From NCBI GenBank assembly GCA_030180135.1, contig CM058230.1, positions 100,804,439 to 100,868,438 on the forward strand: DNA of 64,000 nucleotides, written 5' to 3'. Positions within the stretch are counted from its first letter, which is position 1, and each line of letters begins with the position of its first letter. The notes under the pieces were generated by a model. The model worked only from the letters and a program-made list of their open reading frames with translations. It did not search any database and was not told where the DNA came from. Below are positions 34,545-47,223 of the stretch, piece after piece. The DNA is from Orychophragmus violaceus. Lineage: Eukaryota; Streptophyta; Magnoliopsida; Brassicales; Brassicaceae. The position numbers and the translations under genes are program-made.

Positions 34545-35200
34545 GTGCTTGTGTGTTGTGGGTTTATCACGACGTGGTAGTGGGTGATCGACCATTTGTT
34601 CTGTTGATTGTTATGTTTGGGGTTTCGGGGCGGGAATCTGTAGACTCTAGATAGATTAGAAGCCGTTAGTGGGGAGCCGATTCACTGGGTGATCTTAGAT
34701 CGCTCATTAGACTCTTTTTGTGTGTTTTCAGGTTTAGCAGCGACAGACGCGGGAGGTCCTCGGTGTAGTTTTTGGATTGCTTGTGGCGGGATTTGATTCG
34801 GGGTTTTGGTTGTTTTATTTCGGTTCGGCGTTAGCACCATTTTTTGTTTTGATTGATTGTGTGTTTGTAGTGACGAATGTTTGTAAAACCCGTTAAATGT
34901 TGTGCTTAACGTTTGATTACTCAAAAATGAAATTGTTTCCCTAATAGTGGGTTTCGTCCGACCCGACACAACTCATTGAAGTAGTACGAGTGGTACTGCT
35001 TTGTACTATGGATATGAGGATAGCGGAGTCAAAGATGGGTTAGTGCGAGCCTTTGTCTCAAACCGATCCGTCTCTGGCTTCGTCCTGTGTCGAACCTTAC
35101 CCGTTCGACTTGCTCGGGTTTGATCGGTCATGTTCTTGTTTGCTCGTTGACCGGTCAGCTCGACGGTCAGCGGAGAATGCGAAAGGGGCGTTATAGCAGC

Positions 35201-38200
35201 GCACCAGCCCATCTCGATAAGAAGTAAGATCCGACAGTACATCACCTTCGTTAGCCGACAAATTCGATTTCAAGTCCAATGGTGTTGAGACCGGTTTGCA
35301 GTATCGCATATAAGCACGATCCAAAATTTCATGAGCATAAGTCGTTTGTCTTAAGAACAACCCATGATCAATTCCGCCTGCATGCCAAAAAATGATGTAG
35401 CATGCCCATGCATGTCATTGGAAATTTCAGCTTTAATTTCTTGATGATATCGTGCATGAGGTCGACCTTGGATGATGTAAAGATTATGTCGTCTACATAC
35501 AAAAAATGTAAGTTAACGACAATCCTTTGTTGTAGACATACAAAGAGGCATATGCTCTGCTTTGGACAAACCTAAGTTGGATGGGAAATTTCATGAACCT
35601 TGAATTCTAAGCACGAGGGGCATGTTTCAGACCATATATAGCCTTCTGCAACTTGCAGACATGATTTGGGAATCACTTGTCAATGAACCCAGTCGGTTGA
35701 TGCATAAAGACTGATTCCTTTAGATCTCCCTGCAAAAAAGCGTAGGGCGAGGCCAATGTTGAGTACAGTTCAAAGTTGTCGGCTTTACAATGAGACTGAA
35801 AGTTTTTGTGATGTCCACTCTGTGTTCTTGCGATTTCCCATATGCCACAAGTCTAGCTTTGTGTCTAGTTAGAGCACCAACAGCATTATACTTATGTTTG
35901 AATAGCCACAGCGATCTCACTATATTGACCTTATTGGGTCTTGGCACTAGAGTCCATGTCTTAGTCTTAATCATAGCATATAATTTATTAGTCGTCGCTG
36001 GATTCCAATTTGAATCCAATTATGCTTGGTTATGACCCTTGGGAACATGAGATTTAGTGATGGAAATGAGTGAGATAAATTTCTTTGGCTTTCGAATACA
36101 TGACATTGATCTGGTCTTAATCGACTGATAGTGTTATTTATGATCAATGCATGCGGATGGGAAACATGAGCAGATGGTTGGAAAACAATAGCTAGTGCTT
36201 GTACGATAGACGTAGGAACATGAGAAGTATGGACAAAACTGAAGTATTTGGCGGAAGAGAGGAGATGGTTCGTCGACATTATCAAGGAACGAGTAGGATG
36301 TTTTCGTGTTTGGCTTTTTGTCAGCTGCTGGGAATTTATCCTCGTCAAAATAAACGTGACGAGAGATAAAGATCTTGTTTGATTTAAACTCTAGACACGT
36401 ATAGCCTCTATGATTCTAAGGGTATCCGAGAAAGAGACAAGGAGTTGATTTAGGTGATAGCTTGTGCAAGTTTGAATGATTCAGATTTAGAAAGCACAAA
36501 CAACCATATACTCGAATGTGTTCATGAGAAAGACGTTTTTGAAACAGAAGCTGGAAGGGAATCTGATTCTGAATCGAAGTGGATGGTAAAATATTTAGGA
36601 GATGAATAGCAATGTGAAGAGCCATGACCCAATAGGTTAACGCGAGTTGAACTTGAAAGAGCAGATATCAAACCGCATTGTTAATGGTTCAAATCATCCG
36701 TTCAGACTTCCCATTATGTTAGGGATGTAGTATGAAAGCGAAAAAAATCAAAATTTTATGCCATTTTGGTCGAAAATTTCGTGGAAAGAAGCGTTGTTGT
36801 ATCCCCCCCCCCCACACACACACATTATCGCACTGAAAATATTATATTTGAGATTAAACTGATTTTTAATGTAAGCGTTAAAATGGAGGAATCTTGAAAA
36901 CACATCACTTTCCTTCGAATGGGGTAAACCCGCACAAAAAATGTGTGAAATTGTCGAAGAAAATAACGTAGTATCGGATTCCACTTAAACTAGCAATGAG
37001 GGACGACCAAATATTTGAATGCACAATTGAAATGGTTTTGTAACAACAGAAGAAGAAGAATGAAATGACATCTTTATTTGTTTACCTAAATAACAAGGTT
37101 CACAAACTTTTGAAATTTTTTTGTTATTACAAATTGAAGCATTGGAGTTAAAACCGAACGAAGAACAAATTTATTAGCATGCCCAAGAGATTTGTGCCAG
37201 AGAGATGGCGACGAGGCCAAAAGAGCTAAAGATGAAGGATGTTTTATAAAAGGAAGTTGGAATCGAATATAGGTCAATGGAGCTGTCACATCGGAGCAGA
37301 GTTATCAGAGTTCGAAGTTCCTTCACATAAAAACCAAAAGAGTCAAACTCAATGGTACACCAATTATCCTTCGTGAACTTACGGACATATATCAGTTTCT
37401 TAACGATTTGAGGAGCAACAAGAACATCATTTAGAGCAAGTGATTTAGATGGAGTGTGAAGGGAAGAAGAGCCGATAGATATTAACGGAATATTGTAACT
37501 ATTACCCACGATGACTGAGTGTAAGGTGTTATGTTTAAGATTATAATGGAGATACCTGCCGTTGTTGATAGATGAGCATAGGCACCGAAATCCATGTACC
37601 AATCGGCGCCATTAGGTGCCAGCAGAGAATCCGACGTGTATGCTTGTGCAAATTGATTTGCAGGCTGAATTTCCATCGTATGAGTATTCTGCGATGGTTT
37701 AATCTGCTACTGCGGCAGCATTGATGAGAAAGACGGGTGAGAGTAGTTATTCATGTTCGGGTACTGAGCCCAATTTTCAAACTGGTGTGGATACATCGGA
37801 TACCCTGCATTTGCCAAAACGATGGAGGAGAGACCCAATTTGAATTGTTATTATAGAGCTGGTTGTTGTTATGTCTTCCTCCTCATAACTGATTGTTCCT
37901 ATGATTTTGTATGGAATTGTTGTTGAATCGTCGATGTTGAGGCTACTGGTATGTCTAATCGTTCAATGAAGGAGCAAGGACTGCCAAAGCCGTTGAAGAT
38001 GAAGAGTGACCAGTGTGCGTTGTTGAGGTACAGTGAGGTTTCTTCAAACAAGATTCATCCGTCTCTAACATTGATTTAGCAGCATCAAAAGTCGAAAATG
38101 GTTCCTTATAATGTTTTCAAATCGATCGTTGAGGCCGTTGAGAAGGCACATAACTAATGTCCTCTCGTTAACACATGCATCAACATTAGTGATAAGATAG

Positions 38201-38706
38201 TCCAGAGATTTGATCTTCGCACAATACTCCTGGATAGTCTGATCTCCAATCTCAGTGGTTCTCAATTGATTGTAGAGTTGGATATCTCTTGCTACCTTAT
38301 TGTTTTTGAACTGATTCTCGATCTGAATCCAAACACCACTGGTGGTACCAACAGGTTTGAATGATGACCGAAACAGAGTTGGATCAAGGGTTCCATATAC
38401 CCAAAGCTTCACGAGGCCATCTCGCTTATGCCAAGCTAGATCGTTGGCATCGGTTGGAAGCAGTGAGCCGTCAAAATGCCCTAATACGTCGTAGTTATGA
38501 TCATTAAGATCAAAGATGAGCGAAATATATGATTTAATGTTTGTAATCCCATAGCATCGCTCTTTGACAATATGTGATGCAGCCGCCACTAATGAAGGTA
38601 AAAGACGCAAACAAGAAGAAAATAAGAATAAGAGAAATTGAGATAAATGATGAAGATATTGGACCAGAATTATGGGTCCAAATGGTTGCGTTTGTAGAGG
38701 ATTCAA
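35201..38706 (-). pseudogene. Copia gag-pol pseudogene, 5' part of split element E5
   Basis: On the minus strand the order is as follows. A gag of the UBN2/Copia type spans 38,706-38,065 (FGPI start, DLAWHKRDGLVKLWV, VWIQIENQF, CAKIKSLDYLIT). A protease remnant near 37,600 has its catalytic motif changed to D-F-G. A pre-integrase piece (SLWHKSLGH, about 37,200), an integrase C-terminal piece (36,625-36,416), RT pieces (36,019-35,720) and an RT-RNase H linker ending in LTSYRDGLVRC at 35,201 follow. Many frameshifts and stops make it non-functional. It continues at 22,639 beyond the large-LTR element. No 5' LTR or primer site is seen upstream of gag; a diverged tandem repeat lies there. Confidence 0.88.
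36799..36824. repeat. Short poly-C / CA simple repeat
   Basis: A run of Cs followed by ACACACAC, inside the integrase region of the E5 pseudogene. Confidence 0.8.
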
Positions 38707-39145
38707 ATCTAGTGGAATAGGTTATTAAGTTGGATTCATCTAAAAATTATTTATTTGCTAGTTTTTTTAAATTTTAGTTGAATAATATGTGAACCGTGAA
38801 AAATTATAGAGTTTTACTGAGATTTGTTCCTCTACTCATTTGAGGAGGAAAAATTTAACACAACTAGTTCTAATTTCACTGATCATAATTCCACTAACAC
38901 CTATTCTATTTAGAAATTAGAATGTAAATTGTTGCATTTTTAGAGGAATGAAATCTACTAAAATAGCACGTTAAGTTGAATTCCTCTAAAATTTATCCAT
39001 TTGTTAAGTTTTTAAAATTTATGAAATAGTATGAGACTCATATTTTATAAATTTATTTCTCTATTTATTTGAAAAGGAAAAATCTAGCATAACTTTTCAC
39101 AATTCCACTAAATTAATTTTGCTGAAATGTATTCTATTTATTCCC
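38682..39145. repeat. Diverged tandem repeat, two units of about 220-240 bp
   Basis: The units start with GCGTTTGTAGAGGATTCAAAT (38,684 region) and GCATTTTTAGAGGAATGAAAT (38,933 region) and continue in parallel through GTTAAGTTGRATTCMTCTAAAA-like and TTTGAGGAGGAAAAAT-like blocks. The first unit overlaps the start of the E5 gag, so the E5 5' end may have been replaced or duplicated. Confidence 0.6.
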
Positions 39146-39149
39146 GTAA

Positions 39150-39858
39150 CTTGGTAACTTTTTACCATTTGCACCCTACGATTTCGGATAAGGTTAAGCT
39201 AATTTTTGCTCTTCGTAGTCGTGTCACACTGGGCTTTAGGTTATAAAAAAAGTCCATTCGAAGCCCAATAAATGTAAGATTCTCGTTCTGCAGCAGACCT
39301 GTTTAAATTTGTTCACTCTCACAACAGGGGATCAAAACGAAGTTGGAAAAAGAATAGAAGACGATATCCGCTCTGCAGCAGAAAAGGTTTTGACTCTTTT
39401 TTTATTTTTGGGTGTTCATTCGATATTTTTATCCTCTTTGAATCTTTAGTACCCAAAATTTTTTTTGCTGATGATATTTACGAAATATATATATGTTCAA
39501 TTGTCGATTTGCTGAAGCTGCGATGAATCCAATTCGGAATTGATTCTTGCCTTAATAATACCTAATTTCTTATTGAGCAAACGCATTTTTGCTCGTTGAT
39601 TCTAAACTTTTACAGTGATGTGATGTAATCATTGACATTTTGGATGATTCTTGTACAATTTTGAGTAAACCCTTTGTCTTTATGGTTTGATTTGTTTCAA
39701 GAAAGTGACATTAATCCTGCCATTCAAATTTGTGTCTCTCCATTGTTAATAATTGGGTAAAACTCTAAATGAAAATTTTGCTGTCTTCTTTCTGCTATGT
39801 AATGATAGTTTCCAGTTCATCTTTTTGTCTTTTTTTACTTCAGTAGGTCACATTCTGT
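39150..39858 (+). promoter_or_regulatory. Promoter and 5'UTR of FLX-like 3
   Basis: CAGCAGAAAAG|GTTTTG (donor at 39,387) and TTTTTTACTTCAG (ending 39,843) mark a likely 5'UTR intron, followed by 15 nt of leader and the ATG. Related sequence lies upstream of the chimeric copy at 18,672. Confidence 0.55.
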
Positions 39859-40964
39859 ATGTCTGGACGAAACCGAATCCACCGAGATGTTCGAGACAGT
39901 TATCATGATCGACGTGGTTTTTCTCCCGAGAGACAATTTCTTCGAGTCCCACAGCCTCCACCTCCATCTTTGTTGGAAGATCTTCAAATACAGGATGCTG
40001 AAATCCGAAGGCTTTTGAGTGATAATCATAGACTAGCTGAGGACCGAGGGCTTCTGGAACGAGAACTCGGCTCTGCAAAGGAAGAGCTTCACCGGATGAA
40101 CCTGATTATTTCTGATATTCGTGCTGAACAAGACCTGCAATTGAGGGAATTCAGTGAGAAAAGGCATAAACTTGAAGCGGATGTTCGTGCTATGGAGTCC
40201 TACAAGAAAGAGGCTACACAGCTGCGTGGTGAAGTTCAGAAGCTAAGTGACATAAAACGTGAACTAAGTGGAGATGTTCAGATACTTAGGAAAGATTTGG
40301 TAAAAATGCAATCAGATAACAAGCAGATTCCTGGTTTGAGAGCTGAGGTTAAAGACCTGCAGAAGGAGCTTATGCACGCTAAGTATAATTTTGATCCTTT
40401 TACTAATCATTCAGTTGATATTTTAATGCTTGAACATCTGGTTTCGGTTGTAAATGCTAAAGGGAGGCTTTTTCTTTTGGAACAGAGGTGCAATTGACTA
40501 TGAGAAGAAGGAAAAGTTTGAGCTTATGGAGCAGCGGCAGACAATGGAAAAGAACATGGTTTCTATGGCGCGTGAAGTTGAAAAACTACGAGCAGAACTT
40601 GCTACTGTTGATAGTAGGCCGTGGGGTTTTGGTATGACTCTAGGTCTTTCTATTGGTATTTTCATTAAAGTCGCTAACTAACTGTTTTGTTGTGATACGT
40701 TACGTTATGTGTCCAGGTGGATCATATGGGATGAGTTTCAACAATTTGGATGGTGCTTACCGTGGTTCTTATGGAGAAAACGATGGTCTTCTGGTACTCA
40801 TGCTTGTATCCTTGTGTAATTTGATTTTTTCTTGTGAGCTTGTACTTTAACATGTCTGTTTTTTTTGTTTTTTATTTTTGGTTTCTTAGGGATCTTCGGA
40901 AAGGAGTCAATATTACAGCCATGGGTCTGGCTCGCAGAAGAAACCTCGCTTGGATCGTCACTGA
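39859..40964 (+). CDS. FLL3: FLX-like 3 coiled-coil protein
   Basis: Coding exons are 39,859-40,382, 40,486-40,631, 40,717-40,793 and 40,890-40,964, all with GT-AG borders and consistent phases, giving 273 residues. The protein starts MSGRNRIHRD, has the PPPSLLEDLQ motif, a long coiled coil (about 40-215), a Gly/Asn-rich segment and the basic end QKKPRLDRH, a possible nuclear signal. It belongs to the FLX (FLOWERING LOCUS C EXPRESSOR) family. FLX itself works with FRIGIDA to activate FLC and delay flowering; how much FLX-like 3 shares that role is less clear. The assignment rests on remembered similarity to AT1G55170 and on the matching order of the next genes. A second copy fused to Gag lies 21 kb upstream. 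Confidence 0.9.
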
Positions 40965-41770
40965 ATCTTATTAATGATCTGTGGAAAAGAATGAGGTGAG
41001 TCTAAATAGGCCCCTTCGAAACACTTCTGTGGTTGTTTATGGGAATGCATCTACTCTATATCTAAATGTTAGTTCCTCTGCTCTCTCTCAATAAGGCATT
41101 TTAATTCTGTAAGTTAGATGGCTAAACTATGTCGTAAGTTTCTATGATTTGAGTATTTGGTTTTACTGTTTGACATTGGCTATGTCCTATTATCCTTCTT
41201 ATTCTTCTGCTCGCATTCTTTACTCTCTGGCTTTGATTGTTTGTAAAAGATAATCCCTCTGATAGAAACCTCAGAGGAGTCTACCGTTGGGCCAGTAAGT
41301 TTGAGAAACCATACTGGCGCTAACAAAAGGAGGGAAATCTATCTGACATTCCCCTCCTTGTGGTTCAAGCTCACACTCCTTCCTTCTCTTGTATTTGAAT
41401 TTATAAAGATCTGGTGAGCCAACCCCTTTCAAGGGGTTAGAGGCTTTAAATACTGTCTAGGGAGAGATTTGAGCGAAAATAGTTGATTATGGCCACATTT
41501 TGGAGAAGCTGTTGTGTTGTAATTGCTCGCTTATGGAAAGCTAAAAGAGATAGCATTACCACGGGTCATTGTTTTTGTGTGGTTGTATGTATGTTCTACT
41601 AGATTAAGGTATAGAGGAGAAACTCAGTTAAGATGAAGCGGAAACATTGGAAGGCCATCCATTTCTATATTGTGTCAGGAGGCAGGGTTTTCTCATTAAA
41701 ATTTCTTGAACTTGCTTGTTCAAGCTCATATCCGTAGTGTCAATGCTGATTTAATTGGGTAAGGAAACGA
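40965..41770. other. 3' flank of FLX-like 3
   Basis: 3'UTR and intergenic sequence; no gene that I can support. Confidence 0.5.
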
Positions 41771-43385
41771 GGCACAATGCACTACTGGAGGAACAGAGAC
41801 ATCTTGATCCTCTATGGCCATCTAAGCATGATAACCACCTTCTTAGAACTGATTCGGGGATTCATTGATCGATCCCTTCAGGGATCAGGGCAATACACTT
41901 CCATTAGCACCAGCAAAGGCCACTTTTGAGGGTCATCTGGATCAATGTGAGGGGGATCTTTCTTTCATAAAAAAACTTCGATAAGAATTGTTTGAGCAAG
42001 ATCTTCCATCTCAACAATCAGCATCCTTACCTCCGACTGCATCTGGACGGACTATAGGTGCCTGGAGTGGTCTTAGACTTGGTCGGAGTTGCAGGACCCT
42101 ACTGCCGACGTAGAATCTTCTGATGGATTGGGAAAGTATACTTCTGGTTTCTACCATCAGAAACCTTATGTGCCACATATTTCATGGTTCGAGCCAATGG
42201 AAGAACGTGATCTGGAGCTGATGGACAGCGTTTTCTGATGGGTGGCTGAATATCACTCTGGATGACATAAAATGAGGTCAGAAGTTAGGAGGCTGGGTGA
42301 AGATTATAACTCATGGATGACATATGGATCTATAGAAGACAAATCAAAGCGATGTTTCATGGAGTTGCTTCATCAGAGACATGGTAATCACTCTACAGAG
42401 TCATCGGAGTCCTTCATTAGTTTTTGGGACTCCTGCATTTGCTGATGGTCGGGCCAATAAGTTACAATGAGAAGGAAATTATCTGCCTAGATCTGAACTT
42501 TCTGGAAATACTGAAGGTGGACAGACAGCCGATAAGGACTCTATTAGGACAGCGTTGATGAAGTGTGCAGAACTTTTCCATTAGTTTGAAACGTCCTGAG
42601 TAGACAATCTGATGCAGAATTTCTATGATTGGATTTTACGGTGGTGCATCCTATGATTGGCTACTATTTTTTGGGTCCTAATAGTTGCTTGAAGAGAACA
42701 GCTGTCTTTGAGGGGGCACAAGCTGCATTTGTTAGTGGAATTTGTCAGGAAGTTTGGCTTACTCGGCAGAAACTTTCTTAAGAAGAAAGCTAAAGTTTCA
42801 AAGTACCATGTTCGTCTCCTATCAGTTATTTCGCCTTCAGCTAAAGGAACTTTTGCTTATATCAAGAGATCGTGGATGGCCATGTTGATTATGTTGATGT
42901 GCCTTACAAAAAAAGATCTTCCTACGAGTCAGGTATGCGATCTTCCCAAGAGAACTCCCCTTACGAGAAAGTTAATTTATTTAATTTCTGGTTATATCTT
43001 CTAGAGGTTAGCTATGGTTTTGTTTGGCATATAGGTCGTCATATATGTCTTAAATTTTAAGCATAATTACATATAGCAGATTCATAGTGTTCTTTATTTA
43101 TGTCCGCATCAGTATTTTTGCCACTTAAATCCTGGATTCTCTTTAGTGCTGTGACAATGGAGGTTGAATCAGTGATTTTGCTTCTTAAGGATTTGTGAGA
43201 CTTGCCTAGATTTCACATTAGAATGTTGATAGAAATGAATTGCTGGACTGATGGAGAAGGAGCTGTTCTTGAAGATTGTTCATATTGGTTTCTTGTGTTG
43301 CGTGGAAGAAACGTTCTACTAGAATTGACTGGACAGGATCATCTTAACCATGTGAACTACCTGGAGGCTGCAAGAGATCTATAGA
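41770..43385 (+). pseudogene. Decayed coding region of unrecognised family
   Basis: Several stretches read as protein in changing frames, with stops between them: LLEEQRHLDPLWPSKHDNHL (from about 41,780), a run with KATFEGHLDQCEGDLSFIKK (about 41,920-41,985), FYHQKPYVPHISWFEPMEER (about 42,150-42,210), and a Gly/Glu-rich piece with WTDGEGAVLEDCSYWFLVLR (about 43,234-43,293). The changing frames show it is broken. I cannot name the family. In Arabidopsis the genes on either side are adjacent, so this is probably lineage-specific DNA. Confidence 0.45.
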
Positions 43386-43421
43386 TAAGAATAAAAGCAA
43401 AGCTTTTGTTGATGAGAAGAC

Positions 43422-44425
43422 ATAGGATCAGCTCATGTAAGCCTGAAGTTGACAGCTACTGCTGTAGTTTTAATTAGGTCGGTGTATTGCAAATATAGGC
43501 AAAGTTAAGCTTTAGAGAATCAGCTCACGTAATCCTGGAGCTGACAGCTAGTGCTGTAGTTTTGAGCTCTGAGGCTTTGTATTGATCTGAAATTAGATTG
43601 GTGTAGGTTTACCAGGATGAAAGGTTGTAGCGGACATAAACCTAGAGGTTACTTTGTTTACTTCCCTCTTACTTTTTAGACTCTTGAGAGCAGATGGAAC
43701 GACTGACATCTTCAGAAAATTTTCCCCTCCCGTCTCCTTATCAAGGACAGATGGAACAGTAGGGGATCTGTATTCTCTGCAGATTGGTACAGAGACGCTT
43801 GGTACAGTGCTGCACAGGTTTAAGCTTCCAATTGTGAATCTTCTTAAAACGGTAAACGGTGCAAGAAGGGAGATTTGTTCTCAGCCAATTTGATGAGCGT
43901 GGACACGAATAAGAATGCTTTTGTAGATGAGAGAGAGATCAGCTCACGTAAGCCTGAAGTTGACAGCTACTGCTGTAGTTTTAGTTAGATCGGTGTAGTT
44001 TAAATAAAGGCTCTAGAGGATCAGCTCACTTAAGCCTGGAGCTGACAGCTACTGCTATAGTTTTGAGCTTTGAGGCTTTATATTGATCTGAGATTAGATT
44101 GGTGTAGGTTTGACCAGGATGAAAGGTTGTAGCGGACATAAACCTAGAGGTTACGTTATATTCCCTCTTACTTTTTTAAAGACTCTGAGAGCAGATGGAA
44201 CGACTTGCATCTTCAGAAAAGTTTACCTCCTGTGTCCTTATCAAAGACAGATGGAACAGTAGTGGATTTGTATTCTCTGCAGATTGGTTCAGAGCCGCTT
44301 GGTACAGTGTTGAAAAGGTTCAAGCTTCCAACAGTGAATTTCTTGAAACGATACATGGTGCAAGATAGGAATGTTCTGAGCCAATTTGATGAGCGTGGAC
44401 ACGAATACCGGTTTCACTTTTAAAG
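43422..44425 (+). repeat. Tandem duplication of about 515 bp
   Basis: Unit 1 is 43,422-43,936 and unit 2 is 43,938-44,425. Each unit itself starts with two related ~90-bp blocks (AGCTCA.GTAAGCCTG.AG.TGACAGCTA.TGC). Each unit carries one copy of a peptide-like segment with SLS(R/K)TDGTV and DLYSLQIG(T/S)E(T/P)LGTVL, so the duplication includes a former exon. Unit 2 ends in a stop at 44,421-44,423. Confidence 0.75.
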
Positions 44426-44775
44426 ACGTGTGGAGATATTCCGTCTTTTGTGTCATGTATCATTTGTAGGCTTTGCATAAAATTTTCCCTATTAAAAATC
44501 TGCTCTGTTTTGGTCTTTACAGGTTTTGATTATTCTTCTCCTTGTTGCAGGCAACAAAGCTTGAGATTTGAGAAGGACAGGATTCGAGACCATTCAGCTA
44601 CTAGTTGGAACCGAAAGAGGAACCAGAATGGTTATAAGAAACTAGTAAGTGCGGTTAATTACTAATCATCTTATAATCAACATTTATATGCACTTACTAT
44701 CATTATTAACAAGTTAAAAGTTACTTATACATTTCAAATTATGATTCTAATATATTAGATAACTGACGATTTCTT

Positions 44776-47223
44776 TCAGGTTGTTAGAACCGGAGGCAAC
44801 ATCTTGGACCTCTTTCCTTTCACCAACGTCTTGGTATCAGGAAAAACTCCGTTGCCGACTTCCTCAACCACACCATCTCTCGTCACACTAATTGGGTACG
44901 CAACCAAGTGGACACCGTTCATGTCCACGACCTTGTCTCCGCTGTAAATGTCCCACATTCTCTCTCCCATTGTCCGCAACCCCCGGACGCATTCAAGACT
45001 CTCTGGCTCCGACAAGGATAACTCATCGGCCGTGAGCTTCCCACCTGTATGCTCGTACCAGAGCGACAACCGGTAAGCTCGGATATCATTGGTGTTGGTT
45101 GTATCGGTTTGGTAGCAACCAATTGCAATCTCGGTGTCACGACAACCGTCCATTGATCTCTGGTTTATATTGGCTGATCCTATCAAAACGTATGCGTCGT
45201 CCACTACAAACACATAAAGAAAACAATCTCAATTGCCTAATACTAATGAAAAATCTTAAATTTTGTTTCCAGATTAGGAGGTTAACCTATCATGATCTTG
45301 GAGTGGACATAGACCATGAATCTCCGGTTCCTCTGTGCGTTCCAATAATGCGTCCTGGGATGCGGTGACGAAACTGCTTCAAACTCACCGTTTCTCTTCA
45401 CTTCTCTGTTTGCGAGACAGAAGAAGTTTAGGTAATCCCTCGGATGCGACCCGTCTCCAGTTTCCCATATTGCCTCTCCGATGATCCCATACATCATCGA
45501 CATTGTCTCTCGAGTCCAATGAAGCATCTCTTCAACCGTTTCGCTCTCTGGTTGCCCTTCCGGCCACATTGGTATCACTATATACACCGCGAATCTCTCC
45601 CTCTCGCGTATCTTAGCTGCGATCTTTAACGCTATTTCAACCGGTATCAAGTTTGTGCATCCGTACTTATCGTTCTTGCTCTCCCAGTGATCGGAGCTCC
45701 CCATGAAATACTGATTCTCAATGTATATAAATCTCTCTGCTTTTCGAATGGCTGCGACGTAGCCGTCGTGTACACTCTTCTCAACCGGTAAGCCTCTTGG
45801 CATCTCCGTTGCTGACACGTGATCGATCGATCTCAGGACTTGAACATTCCAATTCCTGTTATCTTCTTCCGTGGTTGGTGGTCCAGTTCTGTTAACTAAG
45901 TTTCTGATCCCTGAAGTGTTGACCAATACGGAAGGGTTACATTGTTTGGTCCATCTCTGTTCGAAATTCTTTAAAACATCCCATGCTGCAGCTCCGACCA
46001 CGCACACGTGACAGTCGTGCCATGGCTCTCTCGGTCCCCCTTTACTTAGCTTAGCTCCGGCAACGCTTGTCTGATAAAAATCATCACTTGTCCCGAGTGT
46101 ACGGAACAGCGAATGTTCCTCTGTGTCATATCTACCGTCGCATAGATCGAACCCGCCTAGGAAGCTCATGATTTCTCGCTCCTTGGTGTTCGTATTCGTT
46201 ACACGTGTGTCCACCGTGATTGTCTTCTGGTGGTGTGCGAAAGCCGTTGGGAGCTTCTTGTGCGATCTAGGACACAATCTACAAACGACATTTGTGTCTC
46301 TGAAGTAAGCAAGAGCTGTTTGGTCGTTTGTTCGCATTATACCTTTGTTCTTGATCATCGGTAGAGACGACTCGTCATTCCACAGCATTACTCTCACCGC
46401 TACTCCTTCATGTGCTTTGCGTTTCAGAAGCTCGCCGATTGTTACTCCCACTGCGTGCGGAATCTCCGTCTCTTCGTCGGGGACGAGAACGAGATTAGGG
46501 TTTAATGCCCATCCTGCAATGTAAACTAAGTGCCTAGCGCAATCAATTGCTTTGTAAACATCTTCCCATAGATTTCTTGCATTACAATAAACATCATGAG
46601 CCCTAGGATCGAACGTGGCTCTATGGTGCGCGTCTTGATACAATACAACTTTGCAATTCGATCTCTGAGGGAAGCTTGCGTTCCTAATACCTTGAAACGA
46701 CTCTCCTTCAAGCGTTTTGCACCATCCCGGTTCTAGATAAGCCGGTCTGAACCACATCATACACTTGAGATTCAAGTTAGGTTTCGTTGATCCATTATCT
46801 GCAGTCAGAGGAAATGAGCCGTTGACAACTGCTGGATCAGAAGTGAGAATCTGCTCTGCAGAGATCCGGAATCTTCCGAGAACAGAACAGTGAGTCTTGA
46901 GCGTGATTGTGATCGTCGTGTCAGAAACCGGATGTGCACAGAGGATCTGAAAAGTCTGGTTCCAGACACGGTCGTGTTCTGAGCTGGTTTTAGCAACTTT
47001 CTTTTTGTTTATCTTGATGGTCACGTAAGCTGATCTTGGCTTCGTAAATATACACTGCGGATAAAATAACAAACAACTCATGAGAATTAACAGAATGTTA
47101 TCATCATTTATCAAAAAACATCATACTTACATTGAAAGGAAATGAAGGTGAAAATGGTGTTGCATCGAAGATTGTAATCTCGAGTGTTCCATGGAAGAAC
47201 TTCTTCTGTTCTTCAAGCTCCAT
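44776..47223 (-). CDS. PLDEPSILON: Phospholipase D, epsilon (alpha-4) type
   Basis: Three coding exons on the minus strand (47,223-47,131, 47,054-45,287, 45,203-44,776) with GT-AG introns give 762 residues. A C2 domain (about 10-140) is followed by the two HKD motifs: HQKTITVD (H306, K308, D313) and HSKIMIVD (H615, K617, D622). The second is split by the last intron. All catalytic residues are present. The enzyme cleaves the phosphocholine-type headgroup from membrane phospholipids to give phosphatidic acid; in Arabidopsis the epsilon enzyme is plasma-membrane associated and linked to nitrogen response and root growth. Length, intron places and position between FLX-like 3 and PRA1.F2 match what I remember of AT1G55180. 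It is transcribed away from the PRA1 gene. Confidence 0.95.

Larger units (their letters stand above)
22645..35195 (+). mobile_element. Non-autonomous large-LTR retrotransposon (LARD/TR-GAG-like)
   Basis: LTR A 22,645-26,196 (3,552 bp) and LTR B 29,257-35,195 (3,541 bp once the CACTA insertion is removed) flank a 3,060-bp interior. The target duplication GCAGC is at 22,640-22,644 and 35,196-35,200. It has a primer site and a purine tract but no protease, RT, RNase H or integrase that I can see, so it would need enzymes from a relative. It sits in the RT/RNase H region of minus-strand E5: the host frame stops at one flank and resumes at the other. Confidence 0.93.
29257..35195 (+). repeat. Large LTR B, split by a CACTA element
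   Basis: It begins TGTGATACC and ends GGGGCGTTATA. Without the 2,395-bp CACTA insert and its 3-bp duplication it is 3,541 bp and collinear with LTR A, with scattered substitutions and small indels. The element is thus older than E1. Confidence 0.92.
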
